This document shows, piece after piece, positions 42,564 to 51,547 of a stretch of DNA of 55,517 nt; the stretch's first letter is position 1; the number at the start of each line of letters is the position of its first letter. A program made the position numbers and the translations under genes. The notes beneath the pieces are model-generated. The model did not search any database. It saw only the letters and a program-made list of their open reading frames with translations, and was not told where the DNA came from. This DNA is from a virus: positions 1 to 55,517 of the IMG/VR virus record IMGVR_UViG_3300045454_000013; one strand, written 5' to 3'.

Positions 42564-42697
42564 CACACGACCTCTGCCGTGATCAGGAGCCGGCTGCCGT
42601 CGTAGAACGTGACGAGCAGATGCCGATCTCCCAGTTGCTCGGAGAAGTCGACATCGCTGAAGTGGATGAGCTCCCGCAGGCGATCGATGGGGTTCAC
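42563..42697 (-). CDS. 44-residue protein between the two methyltransferases
   Basis: GTG 42697 overlaps the helicase-methyltransferase stop (GTGA) and its own stop overlaps the next start. Reads NPIDRLRELIHFSDVDFSEQ, then HLLVTFYDGSRLLITAEVV. A compact alpha/beta sequence. Coupling on both sides supports it; function unknown. Confidence 0.62.
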   Translation of the reverse strand: MNPIDRLRELIHFSDVDFSEQLGDRHLLVTFYDGSRLLITAEVV

Positions 42698-45309
42698 GCG
42701 AGACTCCCTTCGAGGTCGAGAAGATCGAACAGTGTCGGGATGCTGGCTTCGGCGTCGTGCCGGCGCAGATAGGTCACGGAGTCCGCGACAGAGACCGGGT
42801 TCAGCTCGGACCCGTACCCGATCCGGCCCTGCCTGACCGCCTCAAGCGCTGTCGACCCGAGCCCTGAGAACGGGTCGTAGACGACATCGCCGGGGTTGGA
42901 GTACATGCGGATCAGGCGTCGAGGGATCTCGAGCGGGAACGGGCAGATGTGCTGCTCCACGTTCCGTCTGGCCTGCTCACTGTTGAGCGTCTCGATGCGG
43001 AGAATGTCGTGCCACACGTCCGGGCGCCACGAGCCAGGCACGAGCGCCGCGAACGTCCCAGGGAGCGCGCGCTGCTCCAACAGGCGCTCCCCGAGAGCTA
43101 CGTGCGCTTCGTGGTCGTACACCGACCGGAGCGACTGCTCCGTGAACAGATGCGACCGGGCGCCGGGTTCCAGCTGCGCGAGCTCGTCGACGGACAGGAG
43201 CCTGTCGCCGCCCGCGCGCCAGTCGCCGGCGGCGTCGTTCTGCCACCTGGCGACCGTGTAGTCCTCGGCGGACTTCACCACGCGCTCGTCAGCCCAGCCA
43301 ACAGACCTGTCCGTCTGCGGCTTGTGGAACAGCAGCACATACTCGGGCGAGCCGACACCCATCGGGGTGTGATCGCGGAGCATCTTCGAGAACGACAGCC
43401 GGTAGGACTGGTTGTTCTCCCGCACGACGTCGGTGGTGACGGTGATCATGCCGTAGTAGTCGAAGCCGTGCTGCGTGTAGTGCGCGATCGCTTCGGCGTG
43501 CAGGGGCGAGACGGTGTACACGCCCTTCCCGGTGACCGACCCGAACAGCAGCCGGTCCTTCACGTGCACCGCGAGAATCCGCCCAGGCTTGAGGACTTTC
43601 AGTAGCGATGGGGTGAGGTAGTCCATCTGCCACCAGAAGTGCGCGTTGTCGTCGGTGTGGCCGAGGTCGGCGTAGTTCGGGGAGTACTCGTAGTGGTTCC
43701 CGAACGGGATGGACGTGACGATCAGGCCGACGCTGTTCTCGGCGATGTGGTCGCGGGCTTCCACGATGGAGTCGTTCAGCGCGATCGTCCACGACTCACC
43801 CGTGAAAACCTCCCGCTCGATGCCCATGGCGCGGGTCAGCTCGGCACTGATCGACTTCGGCGACAGGCCATGCTCCCGGAGGATTTCGCTCATGGTGTCG
43901 GTGAGCGCTTCGTCCTCCTGCCACTTGCTGAGGAGGTTCTCGCGGACCTCGGATTCGGTCTCGGCGTAGATCAGGTGCACCCGGCACTCATGACGCTGGC
44001 CGAACCGGTGGATGCGGTGCACCGCCTGGATGGTCTGCTCGTACTTGTGCGTGATGCCAACGAACACGGCCGTCGAGCACTGCTGCAGGTTCAGGCCGCG
44101 GCCGAGCATCTGCGGCTTCCCGATCAGCGCGTACGTCTCACCGTCCAGCCACCGTTTCAGCTCGAACTCAACGTCCTCGTCGGACATCGACCCGCGAATG
44201 GACGAGAAGGTGATGTTCTGTTCCGCGAGGGTCTGCTCGAGCGCGTCCTGTTCGTCGTTCAGGTCGCACCAGAGGATGATCTGCCCGGTCTCGTCGACGT
44301 CGCCCCAGTGGTTTGCGATGATGTGCCACGCTCGCGCGACTCGCGCGTCGATGGTGCGGCGCTTCTCGCGGGCGGCATCCGGCAGCGACATCGCGCCGCC
44401 ACGCACGAGCACGCCCTGGCCGTCGCGCTCCACCTGATCCGACAGGATCCCGACGTCGACCGGCTCCCACTCCACCGACAGTGCCGGCAGCGCGTACCCC
44501 TCATCGGAGTAGCCGAGGTCTGATGGTCGCTGGATGAAGCACGCCCACGTGTTCAGCCACAGCCAGAACTCGCGCCGCTTGTGCGGGTACAGGCGCAGGT
44601 CGCCGGCCTTGTCGGGGTTGCGTTGGAAGAACCGTGTGAGGGCCTGGCCGGTGTCCATGATCCCGAGGAACCCGGCGTAGTGAATCAGTTCCTTGTGACG
44701 GTTCGGTGATGGCGTGGCCGTAGCGACGAACCGGTACGGCACCGCGGCGAACAGAGGCACGAACCGCTGGTAGGTTTCGGATCCGAACGAGCGGAGCACA
44801 GCGGCTTCGTCGAGCGACACAGCCATGAACAGGCCTGGGTCCAGCTTCCCGTCCCGCACCGACTCGTAGTTCGTCACGTAGATGCCATCCCATTCGGGGT
44901 CTACCTCGTCGGTGTGCCGCACGAATCGGACCTCGATGTCGAGGAGGTCACGGCCGTCGCGGATGATGTCGAAGCGGACGCCGAGAGGCGCGACGATCAG
45001 CCCGCGGCGTGGCCCCGGGGCGCGATTGGGCGCGTGCTTGACGATCAGCCGCAGGATCTCCAGCTGCATGACCGACTTGCCGAGCCCGTATCGGGCGAAG
45101 ATCGCGCGCCGCCCGCCGGTGACAGCCCACTTCACGATGTCGGCCTGGTGCGGCTTGTAGTCCGGGTGACCGGGCCGCATGATCGGCGACAGCCACTCGT
45201 CGTCTACCTCGAATCCGAACGACCGGTCGAACGCGACCTTCTCGCGCAGGAACGCGTCGTAGTCGAGCGAGCCGTTGTTGCCGTTGTGGAGAGCCAGCAG
45301 AGGAGTCAC
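42694..45309 (-). CDS. SNF2-like helicase fused to a DNA methyltransferase
   Basis: 871 residues from GTG 45309. The N-terminal ~540 residues are a superfamily 2 helicase: YGLGKS (~74-79), VSLDEAA (~165-170), TATPSPNRHKEL, and QAVHRIHRFGQRHECR. The C-terminal ~300 are an amino-methyltransferase with the catalytic-loop motif LIVTSIPFGNHYEYS (S-I-P-F where S/D/N-P-P-Y/F is usual) placed before the AdoMet site DPFSGLGSTALEA, a beta-class order. The upstream nuclease ends 4 bp inside its start. It may protect phage DNA while translocating, or form a restriction-like complex with that nuclease. Confidence 0.87.
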   Translation of the reverse strand: MTPLLALHNGNNGSLDYDAFLREKVAFDRSFGFEVDDEWLSPIMRPGHPDYKPHQADIVKWAVTGGRRAIFARYGLGKSVMQLEILRLIVKHAPNRAPGPRRGLIVAPLGVRFDIIRDGRDLLDIEVRFVRHTDEVDPEWDGIYVTNYESVRDGKLDPGLFMAVSLDEAAVLRSFGSETYQRFVPLFAAVPYRFVATATPSPNRHKELIHYAGFLGIMDTGQALTRFFQRNPDKAGDLRLYPHKRREFWLWLNTWACFIQRPSDLGYSDEGYALPALSVEWEPVDVGILSDQVERDGQGVLVRGGAMSLPDAAREKRRTIDARVARAWHIIANHWGDVDETGQIILWCDLNDEQDALEQTLAEQNITFSSIRGSMSDEDVEFELKRWLDGETYALIGKPQMLGRGLNLQQCSTAVFVGITHKYEQTIQAVHRIHRFGQRHECRVHLIYAETESEVRENLLSKWQEDEALTDTMSEILREHGLSPKSISAELTRAMGIEREVFTGESWTIALNDSIVEARDHIAENSVGLIVTSIPFGNHYEYSPNYADLGHTDDNAHFWWQMDYLTPSLLKVLKPGRILAVHVKDRLLFGSVTGKGVYTVSPLHAEAIAHYTQHGFDYYGMITVTTDVVRENNQSYRLSFSKMLRDHTPMGVGSPEYVLLFHKPQTDRSVGWADERVVKSAEDYTVARWQNDAAGDWRAGGDRLLSVDELAQLEPGARSHLFTEQSLRSVYDHEAHVALGERLLEQRALPGTFAALVPGSWRPDVWHDILRIETLNSEQARRNVEQHICPFPLEIPRRLIRMYSNPGDVVYDPFSGLGSTALEAVRQGRIGYGSELNPVSVADSVTYLRRHDAEASIPTLFDLLDLEGSLA

Positions 45310-45731
45310 AGGTCCACTCCGCCCTGGAGGAGGGTCACGAGAGCGTCGAGCGTCATGGTGACGTACTGTTCGGCCGGGTCCGTGGTGCCGCGCTTCTTGT
45401 GCACGACGACGCCGACTACCGCGTCGTCGTTGCCGCGCTCGGCTTCTGCTTCGCGGACCCATCCGGGAAGGTCCAGCTTCGTGGTGTCCTTGCATTCGAT
45501 GACGACACGGCCGCCGCGGATCGTGCGGACGCCGGCGATGTCGCCGCGGTCCTGGGACCCGCGCTTCACGCGCCGGTCGATCCGGTCGTCGTCGAGCTGG
45601 GTGGCGAGGTAGTCGGCGACGAGGCGTTCGAAGTTCCTGCCGGCCGCTTTCGCGCGCGCTCTGGACCGGCGCGGCTTGACGGCCGCGGCTGGATCGGTCT
45701 GCACCTGTTCGGGGAAGATGGGGATGCTCAT
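45306..45731 (-). CDS. PD-(D/E)XK nuclease, Holliday-junction-resolvase-like
   Basis: 141 residues. GRNFERLVADYLATQL, then RGDIAGVRTIRGGRVVIECK supply the Glu, Asp and E-x-K active site of the PD-(D/E)XK fold, with Arg/Lys-rich flanks. It resembles archaeal-type Hjr or phage RecU-like resolvases. Translationally coupled to the helicase-methyltransferase, so it may resolve recombination intermediates or supply cleavage to that protein. Confidence 0.78.
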   Translation of the reverse strand: MSIPIFPEQVQTDPAAAVKPRRSRARAKAAGRNFERLVADYLATQLDDDRIDRRVKRGSQDRGDIAGVRTIRGGRVVIECKDTTKLDLPGWVREAEAERGNDDAVVGVVVHKKRGTTDPAEQYVTMTLDALVTLLQGGVDL

Positions 45732-45762
45732 GATGCCTCCTGCTGGGGAGCGATTGGGTACA

Positions 45763-45827
45763 GGGGCCGGTCTCGCCGGAATCGAGACCGGCCCCGCTCA
45801 GACCGCCGAAGGGGAAGCCCCGGCGGA
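45763..45827. terminator. Two tandem strong hairpins in the early operon
   Basis: GGGGCCGGTCTCG (45763-45775) pairs with CGAGACCGGCCCC (45783-45795). CCGCCG (45803-45808) pairs with CGGCGG (45821-45826), with inner GGGG/CCCC. They occupy the 103-bp gap after the DUF2303 gene. There is no U-tract, so partial termination or a processing block separating recombination from replication genes is likely. Confidence 0.55.
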
Positions 45828-45834
45828 CGGTGTG

Positions 45835-46740
45835 TTACGGCTTGCCGCGGAACAACGGGACATCCCCGATGCCGTCGTGCACACGTGTCTCCACGAGCGC
45901 ACCGTCCGGCCCGGGCAGGTTCTCCGTCCGCCCCGTCTGGATCTCGGTCACGATGTCCGCGAACGCGGCATCCAGGACGTTCTCCGGGCGTTCGAGCTTG
46001 AAACCGAGGAGCACCTGCCCGCCGCGAAGCCGATACCGGAAGTTCGCCCAGATCGCGTAGATCGGACCCCCGATGTACGGCCGCAACGCGAGCCGGATCT
46101 TCTTCGGGATCTCGATGTCACCCCTCTGGCCGGCCTTCGCAGTCGTCGTCTCCTTGAACGTGAGCTTCACGTCGCCGGAGTCGAGGCGGACACCGGAGTC
46201 GAACTCGACACCGGTCTTCGCCTGGAACGTCGTCGCGATGTCGATCAGCAGCGCGGGCTCCGGTTCGACCACGTCGATGTACCGGTCGTCGAGGAACTCG
46301 GCGAAGGCCTGCTGGTCGAACAGGTGCCCGTCGGCGGCCTCCCACGCGAGCCACGGCTTCGACTTCTCCAGTTCCAGCTTCAGCTTGTGCTTCTGCCAGC
46401 CCGGTTCGCCGTCCGTGCCCTCATGGGAGTCGATGACCGCGACGACGGTCGACGTGTTCGTGTGCGCGTACACCTCCGTGCCTTCGAGCCGATGCCGGTT
46501 CACATAGGCGACGAACGACGCGGCGTCCGTCACCGTCCGGGATCCCGACACATGCCGCGGGGTCTTGGCGTACTCGTCGGTGCTGAGCACCTTGATGCCG
46601 CCGTTGCCGTCGAGCACGCCGTACAGTTCGCCGGCGTCCAGTACCGCGGGTTCCGCGGCCAGCGCGCCGAGCGCCGCAGCAGACTCGGTCTCGTTCTCCG
46701 CCCGCTGGTCGCCGAGCGTGTTCTGGTCGCTGATGCTCAT
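45835..46740 (-). CDS. DUF2303 (YfdQ-like) protein
   Basis: 301 residues. TRTVTDAASFVAYVNRH-like start of the domain (SGSRTVTDAASFVAYVNRHR), TSTVVAVIDSHEG, KLKLELEKSKPWLAWEAADG and DVKLTFKETTTAKAGQ follow the DUF2303 layout. Family members sit in phage recombination/replication modules; biochemical function unknown. Confidence 0.82.
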   Translation of the reverse strand: MSISDQNTLGDQRAENETESAAALGALAAEPAVLDAGELYGVLDGNGGIKVLSTDEYAKTPRHVSGSRTVTDAASFVAYVNRHRLEGTEVYAHTNTSTVVAVIDSHEGTDGEPGWQKHKLKLELEKSKPWLAWEAADGHLFDQQAFAEFLDDRYIDVVEPEPALLIDIATTFQAKTGVEFDSGVRLDSGDVKLTFKETTTAKAGQRGDIEIPKKIRLALRPYIGGPIYAIWANFRYRLRGGQVLLGFKLERPENVLDAAFADIVTEIQTGRTENLPGPDGALVETRVHDGIGDVPLFRGKP

Positions 46741-47150
46741 GCGTCCGGTGCCTCCTTGATCTCACCGGTGCCCAGGTCGACATCCACGCCGGCGTCGCGG
46801 ATGTCCTCTTCCCACAGCGGCATCGCCGACGGGTCCGTGCGCTGCAGCCGGTTCCCGTCGCCGACGAACGCCATCGAACCCTCACGGGTCCGCTCAGGCG
46901 TCTTGAGGCGGATGGTGTCGTTGACGATGACCGCATGACCGCCGCCGTCGACCGGCTTCACTTCGAAAGTCACCGAGAGGGTGCCTTTCTTGCCGGTCGC
47001 TTTGACCTCCTCGATGAGCTTCGCGAGGTTCTCCGCGAGCTCAACGTCAGTCTTCGGCCGGATGCTCGCGAGCATCGCGGCGAAGCTGTCAGGCCCGCTC
47101 GGGCCTTTGTTCTTCTCTGCCACCTGGTCTCCTTCCATAGGGGTGGTCAT
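46737..47150 (-). CDS. 137-residue protein, unknown
   Basis: ATG 47150 (or 47138). DSFAAMLASIRPKTDVELAE, then KKGTLSVTFEVKPVDGGGHA and an acidic C-terminus with DVDLGTGEIKEAPDA. Paired with the DUF2303 gene by a 4-bp overlap. This pair is common in actinophages; probably cooperating proteins. Confidence 0.68.
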   Translation of the reverse strand: MTTPMEGDQVAEKNKGPSGPDSFAAMLASIRPKTDVELAENLAKLIEEVKATGKKGTLSVTFEVKPVDGGGHAVIVNDTIRLKTPERTREGSMAFVGDGNRLQRTDPSAMPLWEEDIRDAGVDVDLGTGEIKEAPDA

Positions 47151-47374
47151 GGTGTCGTCTCGCTCTCGTAGTACGGGGCAGACGGGTCGAACCGCAGGGC
47201 GCCTTCGTCCCACAGCTCGCTCGCGGCGCGCTCGAGAAACTTCTCGCGGACGTACTCGAACGCGACCGGCCACGGGATGTCGTTGCCGTGCAGCGCGTAC
47301 AGCGTCATGGCGCGCGCTTCGATCCGCGCGAGGTCTTCGCGGACGTAGACGTCGTAGTCTCGGTGAGCGGTCAT
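47147..47374 (-). CDS. 75-residue protein, unknown
   Basis: MTAHRDYDVYVREDLARIEA and AFEYVREKFLERAASELWDE; fully helical and charged. Coupled by 4-bp overlaps on both sides. Unknown. Confidence 0.62.
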   Translation of the reverse strand: MTAHRDYDVYVREDLARIEARAMTLYALHGNDIPWPVAFEYVREKFLERAASELWDEGALRFDPSAPYYESETTP

Positions 47375-47817
47375 CGGGTGCTGCCCATCCCGACCATGCC
47401 GCCGTACTTCTTGTTGATGTTCATGAGCGCGAACGACCGGTTCTGCAGCGACTTCAGCATCTCTTCCGCGTAGCGGAGCTTCTCCTTCGCGAGGTTCAGT
47501 TCGTGGCGTTCCTGGCGGGTCTTCGATGTCGCGTACTGGCGGGCGAGCTGCGCGCCGGACTTCTCGTGCATGACCATGTAGTCCGAGAACGCGGCCTCGT
47601 ACTTCTCCTCGGCGCGGTGCCGGTCTTCGTACAGGAGGGTCACAACGACGCGGCAGTGCGCGAGGAGGTCGTCGAGTTCGAGGATCTTCTGATCCATCTC
47701 GTGCGACCCGACCGGGGTGCCGTACAGGCCCGCGGGAACCGCGAGCATTTCGAGCACTGCGGTCTCAGACTCTGGGCGGCGAAGCTCGCCGGTGGCGCCG
47801 TCGATGATGTCGCTCAT
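47371..47817 (-). CDS. 148-residue coiled-coil protein, unknown
   Basis: MSDIIDGATGELRRPESETA begins it; a helical body (EEKYEAAFSDYMVMHEKSGA; HELNLAKEKLRYAEEMLKSL) suggests a coiled coil. Located between RecT and DUF2303 genes, so a recombination accessory role is possible. Confidence 0.65.
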   Translation of the reverse strand: MSDIIDGATGELRRPESETAVLEMLAVPAGLYGTPVGSHEMDQKILELDDLLAHCRVVVTLLYEDRHRAEEKYEAAFSDYMVMHEKSGAQLARQYATSKTRQERHELNLAKEKLRYAEEMLKSLQNRSFALMNINKKYGGMVGMGSTR

Positions 47818-48071
47818 GAGGTTTCACCGCCCCGACGTTCCTCGATCTCGTCGATCGCGAACGCGAACCTCCACCTGATCGAATCGCGTGCGTGCTCGCG
47901 GAGCGCCTCAGCGAGCGGCAAGCTCTGGTCAATCGTCAGCAAGAAGCTTCTTTCGGTGGCCAGCGCCAGACTGTTCGCCATGACCTGAGCGATCAGGTCC
48001 ACAAACGGCTCGTAGTGAGCAAGTGGCTTCCCCGTGACTGCTGTCACGGAAGCCGATCTGGCGGCGCTCAC
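47814..48071 (-). CDS. 85-residue helical protein, unknown
   Basis: GTG 48071 overlaps the RecT stop. HYEPFVDLIAQVMANSLALA and IRWRFAFAIDEIEERRGGET; helical. Unknown. Confidence 0.6.
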   Translation of the reverse strand: MSAARSASVTAVTGKPLAHYEPFVDLIAQVMANSLALATERSFLLTIDQSLPLAEALREHARDSIRWRFAFAIDEIEERRGGETS

Positions 48072-49012
48072 GGCTGCACCTCCCCGCGTTCGACTGCGGC
48101 GTCGAACTCAGCCGCGGCCACCGCGTCGTAGTCCTCCTCAGTGGGTTCCCCGGGCGCCGGATCGGGGGAGGAAGACGGCTCAGCGCCCGGGGAAGACTCT
48201 TCGACGACATCCGCGTCGACCGTGTTCGCTTCGTCCCGCGCACGAGCAGCGAGCACCGCCGCGCGCGCCCGGTAAAGCGCCCGGATCTTATCGGTGCCCT
48301 CGCCTTTCGCGGCCAGCCGAGCACCGATCTCCTCAAGCTCAGCACTCGACCCGGCAGTGGCGATCAGATCGACCCAGTCCTCAGACGGCTCAGGATCAGG
48401 ATCAGAGAGAGGGATTCCGCCGTCGGTGAGCTCCTCAGTTGCGTACATCCCGAGCGTGACGTCCGAGAATCCCTCCCGGCCAACCTCCGCGATCGCACGC
48501 CACACTGGCATGACCTCGGCATACGCCTCCCACGGCTTCACCGCGCCCTTATCTGATCGGGCGCGGACCTCCCACACCCCATCCGCGTTGGGTTGGTACG
48601 AATCGACCAGGCGCGCACGGATCGCTCGCGGGATATCCCACGTGGCAGTGAAGGTCTCGCCGGTGTCGGTGATCGTCCCGATCACGGTTACTGAGTAGTC
48701 ACCGGTGGGGATACTCCCCGACTTCACGACCTCGAGCTTGTTCCCCGCCTTGCGGATCAGCGCGGCAATCAGACGCGCCGACAACGTCGCGCGCCCTTCA
48801 ACGACGTCAATCGACTGCAGTGCGGCCATAGGGTGCAGACCCAGCATCGAGCCGGTCTCCATCACCAGCAGGACCTTCGCGGGCGAAGGCTTCCCGGTGG
48901 ACGGATCGAATAGGCCCTTCGGGATCATCTGCCCCGCGGCGGCGATCGTGTTCGCATACTTCATGCGGTCGTTGAGTGACGCGGATTCATATGGTGCGAC
49001 AGCGGTAGACAT
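48068..49012 (-). CDS. recT: RecT-family single-strand annealing protein
   Basis: 314 residues from ATG 49012 at a TGATG junction. KVLLVMETGSMLGLHPMAAL, then IDVVEGRATLSARLIAALIR and SVTVIGTITDTGETFTATWD match the RecT core; the C-terminal ~100 residues are acidic and disordered (EESSPGAEPSSSPDPAPGEP). It anneals 3' tails made by the adjacent exonuclease. Confidence 0.9.
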   Translation of the reverse strand: MSTAVAPYESASLNDRMKYANTIAAAGQMIPKGLFDPSTGKPSPAKVLLVMETGSMLGLHPMAALQSIDVVEGRATLSARLIAALIRKAGNKLEVVKSGSIPTGDYSVTVIGTITDTGETFTATWDIPRAIRARLVDSYQPNADGVWEVRARSDKGAVKPWEAYAEVMPVWRAIAEVGREGFSDVTLGMYATEELTDGGIPLSDPDPEPSEDWVDLIATAGSSAELEEIGARLAAKGEGTDKIRALYRARAAVLAARARDEANTVDADVVEESSPGAEPSSSPDPAPGEPTEEDYDAVAAAEFDAAVERGEVQP

Positions 49013-49632
49013 CAGAACGGGGTCCTTACGGTGAGAGCCGCGTCGAGGGCGGCGAGAACGGCGTGCGCGATGGGCACGATGAGTTCGGTGGCCGCGACGA
49101 TCCGGGGGTCGTCGCGGCGGAAAGTGATCGACTGCGGTGGGCGACGCAGCCGCCACCCGACAGGTGAGCGCGGGTCAGGGACGATCTCGCCCCACACCCA
49201 CTCCGCGTGCACGGCTTCGGGGACGCAGTACATCTGCCACGCGAGCTGCCTGACCTCATACGGGGTCGGGCCGGCCACCACACGGTTGTGCTTCGTCTTG
49301 GTCTCAACGATCGCGAAATCGTCACCCAGAGGCTTGACGCCGTCGATGGTCGCGCCGAAGCGACGGTTCTCCGGGTGGTGGATGAACAACGAGTTCGGGC
49401 GGGCATCAACGGCGCCGAGAAGCGCGGGCTCCCAGTCGTTCCCCGAACGAGTCGACTCGTTGCCGGAAAAGGTGCGCGGCTCGAGGATCTGCCGCACGTA
49501 GATCTCCACCGACCCGGGCTTCGCGAACTTCCCCGCCGTCGACGACCCGATCACCCGGTCATGCACAGCGAGCCACGAGTCGCGGTCAGCGGAATCCGCC
49601 AGGGTCCGACCCAGCTCGGCGAGGGCGCTCAC
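49012..49632 (-). CDS. YqaJ-like/RecE-type exonuclease
   Basis: 206 residues. NDWEPALLGAV (Glu), FGATIDGVKPL (Asp), FAIVETKTKH (E-x-K) form the PD-(D/E)XK active site, followed by QLAWQMYCVPEAVHAEWVWG, the conserved YqaJ Gln/Trp block. GTG start. Works with RecT as a two-component recombinase. Confidence 0.9.
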   Translation of the reverse strand: MSALAELGRTLADSADRDSWLAVHDRVIGSSTAGKFAKPGSVEIYVRQILEPRTFSGNESTRSGNDWEPALLGAVDARPNSLFIHHPENRRFGATIDGVKPLGDDFAIVETKTKHNRVVAGPTPYEVRQLAWQMYCVPEAVHAEWVWGEIVPDPRSPVGWRLRRPPQSITFRRDDPRIVAATELIVPIAHAVLAALDAALTVRTPF

Positions 49633-49904
49633 AGCAGCCCCCCGAGCGCACGCCGCAGCTCAGCGACCGCGATCGACCTCTTGAGAAGCCCTTCCCAGAC
49701 ATCCTCGGGAAGGGAGACCCAGATCAGCGACGCGCGGCCATCCGAGTCGACGCCGACCTTCCACAGGGACCGCTCATAGACGAGCGCGCCGGTGATCAAC
49801 GTGTCGACGTGCGCTTGGATCGCGTCCCGCATGTTCGATGTGTCGGTGTCCTGGCAGGATGCGCAGTGCTTCGCGGCGAACTCGACCACAGTCATATCGG
49901 TCAC
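49629..49904 (-). CDS. 91-residue protein, unknown
   Basis: TVVEFAAKHCASCQDTDTSN and SLWKVGVDSDGRASLIWVSL. GTG 49904 overlaps the preceding stop; ATG 49895 is an alternative. A C-x2-C pair is present. Unknown. Confidence 0.62.
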   Translation of the reverse strand: MTDMTVVEFAAKHCASCQDTDTSNMRDAIQAHVDTLITGALVYERSLWKVGVDSDGRASLIWVSLPEDVWEGLLKRSIAVAELRRALGGLL

Positions 49905-50146
49905 AGCTGGCCCCCATGCTCGAGCGCGAACCGGACGCCATCCCAGAACCCAGTGCGGTGGCCCTGCCGGTACGACACGGTCCCGTACCGGTTCCCGATC
50001 CGCTTCACAGCGACCAGTTCCGCAGCGGCCTGAGCGAGCCCGTGCTCTTCCCGTAGTCGGGTCATGTCGATCGGGTCAGCGGTGGGAGCCTCTTCGGCGA
50101 CCGGTGCCGATGCCACCGGCGCCCACGGGTCAGTTGTCTCAGCCAT
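49901..50146 (-). CDS. 81-residue protein, unknown
   Basis: ATG 50146. A Pro/Ala/Glu-rich start (MAETTDPWAPVASAPVAEEA) is followed by LREEHGLAQAAAELVAVKRI and a C-terminal HRTGFWDGVRFALEHGGQL. Unknown; lies between the ATPase and exonuclease genes. Confidence 0.62.
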   Translation of the reverse strand: MAETTDPWAPVASAPVAEEAPTADPIDMTRLREEHGLAQAAAELVAVKRIGNRYGTVSYRQGHRTGFWDGVRFALEHGGQL

Positions 50147-51350
50147 CAGCGAGGCTCCCGTCGACGATCGTGAACCCGATCTGCCGGGACTCATCCCGAT
50201 CCCGCTCGACCAGCACGGTGTACCCGCGCTGCTCGGCGAGTTCCCGAATCCCTTCGAGAGAGTCGGAATCGAGCAGGTCTCCGTCGCGGATGATCACGAG
50301 GCGGAGCTTCGGTTCCCCGGCAGTGGCGATCGCGAACGCGACCTTCCGGCGCGCCGCGGAGTTCACCTGAGAGAACGGGATGCCGCCGAACGTCACTCCG
50401 TCATCGGTGACCGACAGCCCATCAACGGGGAAGGATGCGGCGGCAAGGCCCGCAGTCTTCTTCGCCTCGACGGCGTCGATGTCCGCCTGCGCGGCCTCGT
50501 GCGCTGCTCGCGCCGCCGCGAGCTCAGAGGAGACGCGCGCGTGCTCCCTCGCCATGCGTACGCCCGCGTTCGTCTCTTCGATGCGGTCCAGGTCAGCCCG
50601 GAGCGTGATCACATCGACCTGATCTCGCCGTTCGATCTCCTCAAGGTCCGCGAGAGCCGCGCGGGCATCCTCGATCTGCCTCTCCAACTCGCTGATCCGG
50701 GCGCGCGTCTGCGCAGCCATGTCGCGTGCGCTCCGGATCTGATAGTTCTGCTCCTCCGCTGCGCGGAGCTTCGCTACAAGATCGGCGGCAGACACCTCCT
50801 CAACGGGCGTCCCGGGTGCAGGCTTCGGGAGCGACGCGAGCGCCCCCTCAAGCCGCTTCACTTCCCGGCCAGCCTCAAGTCGACGCTGCTCCGCGCCAGC
50901 CTTCTCACGGTCCAGCGCGTCGAGATCGAACGGCAGGTCGACCTTCGCGAGCAGCGCGTCACGCTGTTTCTTCTCGTCGAGGTTCAGGAACGCGACCGGG
51001 TCGAAGATCAGACCGCCGGTGAGTTCCGCGAGCATGTCAGCGGGCTTCGAGTACTTCGCGCCATCCAACGCGAACACCTCAAGCCTCCCGGCGTCGTTGC
51101 GTCGCCATGTGCGCACCACGCGGATGCCGAGATCCGTGTCGGTGAACTCGGCGCGGGCCTCATCCTCACCATCGTGAATCGGCTTCGGTGTCAGGCGGGT
51201 GCCCTTCGGGTCGAACAACTCGACGAAAGCGTCAATGAAGCTCGACTTCCCGGCGCCGTTCGCGCCTGCCACGACGACGAGCGAACCGGTGGGGGAGAGA
51301 GTGATCTCGCGGACACCCTTGAAGTTCTTCACGGTGAATGTCTGGCTCAT
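50139..51350 (-). CDS. SbcC/RecF-like SMC-type ATPase
   Basis: 403 residues. Walker A VVVAGANGAGKSSFIDAFVE (~27-46), then a coiled-coil arm (~135-285) short for an SMC protein, then the signature-like VNSAARRKVAFAIATAGEPK and a Walker B region LRLVIIRDGDLLDSDSLEGI. ABC-type ATPases of this kind tether or process DNA ends. It lies directly upstream of the YqaJ/RecT pair, suggesting a three-part recombination system. Confidence 0.85.
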   Translation of the reverse strand: MSQTFTVKNFKGVREITLSPTGSLVVVAGANGAGKSSFIDAFVELFDPKGTRLTPKPIHDGEDEARAEFTDTDLGIRVVRTWRRNDAGRLEVFALDGAKYSKPADMLAELTGGLIFDPVAFLNLDEKKQRDALLAKVDLPFDLDALDREKAGAEQRRLEAGREVKRLEGALASLPKPAPGTPVEEVSAADLVAKLRAAEEQNYQIRSARDMAAQTRARISELERQIEDARAALADLEEIERRDQVDVITLRADLDRIEETNAGVRMAREHARVSSELAAARAAHEAAQADIDAVEAKKTAGLAAASFPVDGLSVTDDGVTFGGIPFSQVNSAARRKVAFAIATAGEPKLRLVIIRDGDLLDSDSLEGIRELAEQRGYTVLVERDRDESRQIGFTIVDGSLADG

Positions 51351-51547
51351 CGCTCCGTCTCCTCACGGATCGCGGCTTCGATGACCTCCGGCGACGGTGC
51401 CATCCCCAGGCGGCGAAGCACCCGGGTCAGCAGACGGTCAGCGGCGCGCCGGGTAGCGGCGCGCTCCGCGACGGGGGTCGGCGTCTTCTGCGGTTTCGTG
51501 AACGGGATGCCGGCGCGCTTGCGGGCCATCCGGGCTGCGGTGCTCAT
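51347..51547 (-). CDS. 66-residue basic protein
   Basis: MSTAARMARKRAGIPFTKPQ and so on, Arg/Ala-rich (AATRRAADRLLTRVLRRLGM), ending EAAIREETER. Coupled by ATGA overlaps. Unknown, possibly nucleic-acid-binding. Confidence 0.6.
   Translation of the reverse strand: MSTAARMARKRAGIPFTKPQKTPTPVAERAATRRAADRLLTRVLRRLGMAPSPEVIEAAIREETER

Noticed and set aside
42949-46938. Series of long plus-strand frames opposite the helicase-methyltransferase and DUF2303 genes
   Set aside because: All are reverse shadows; none has a recognisable domain or start site.
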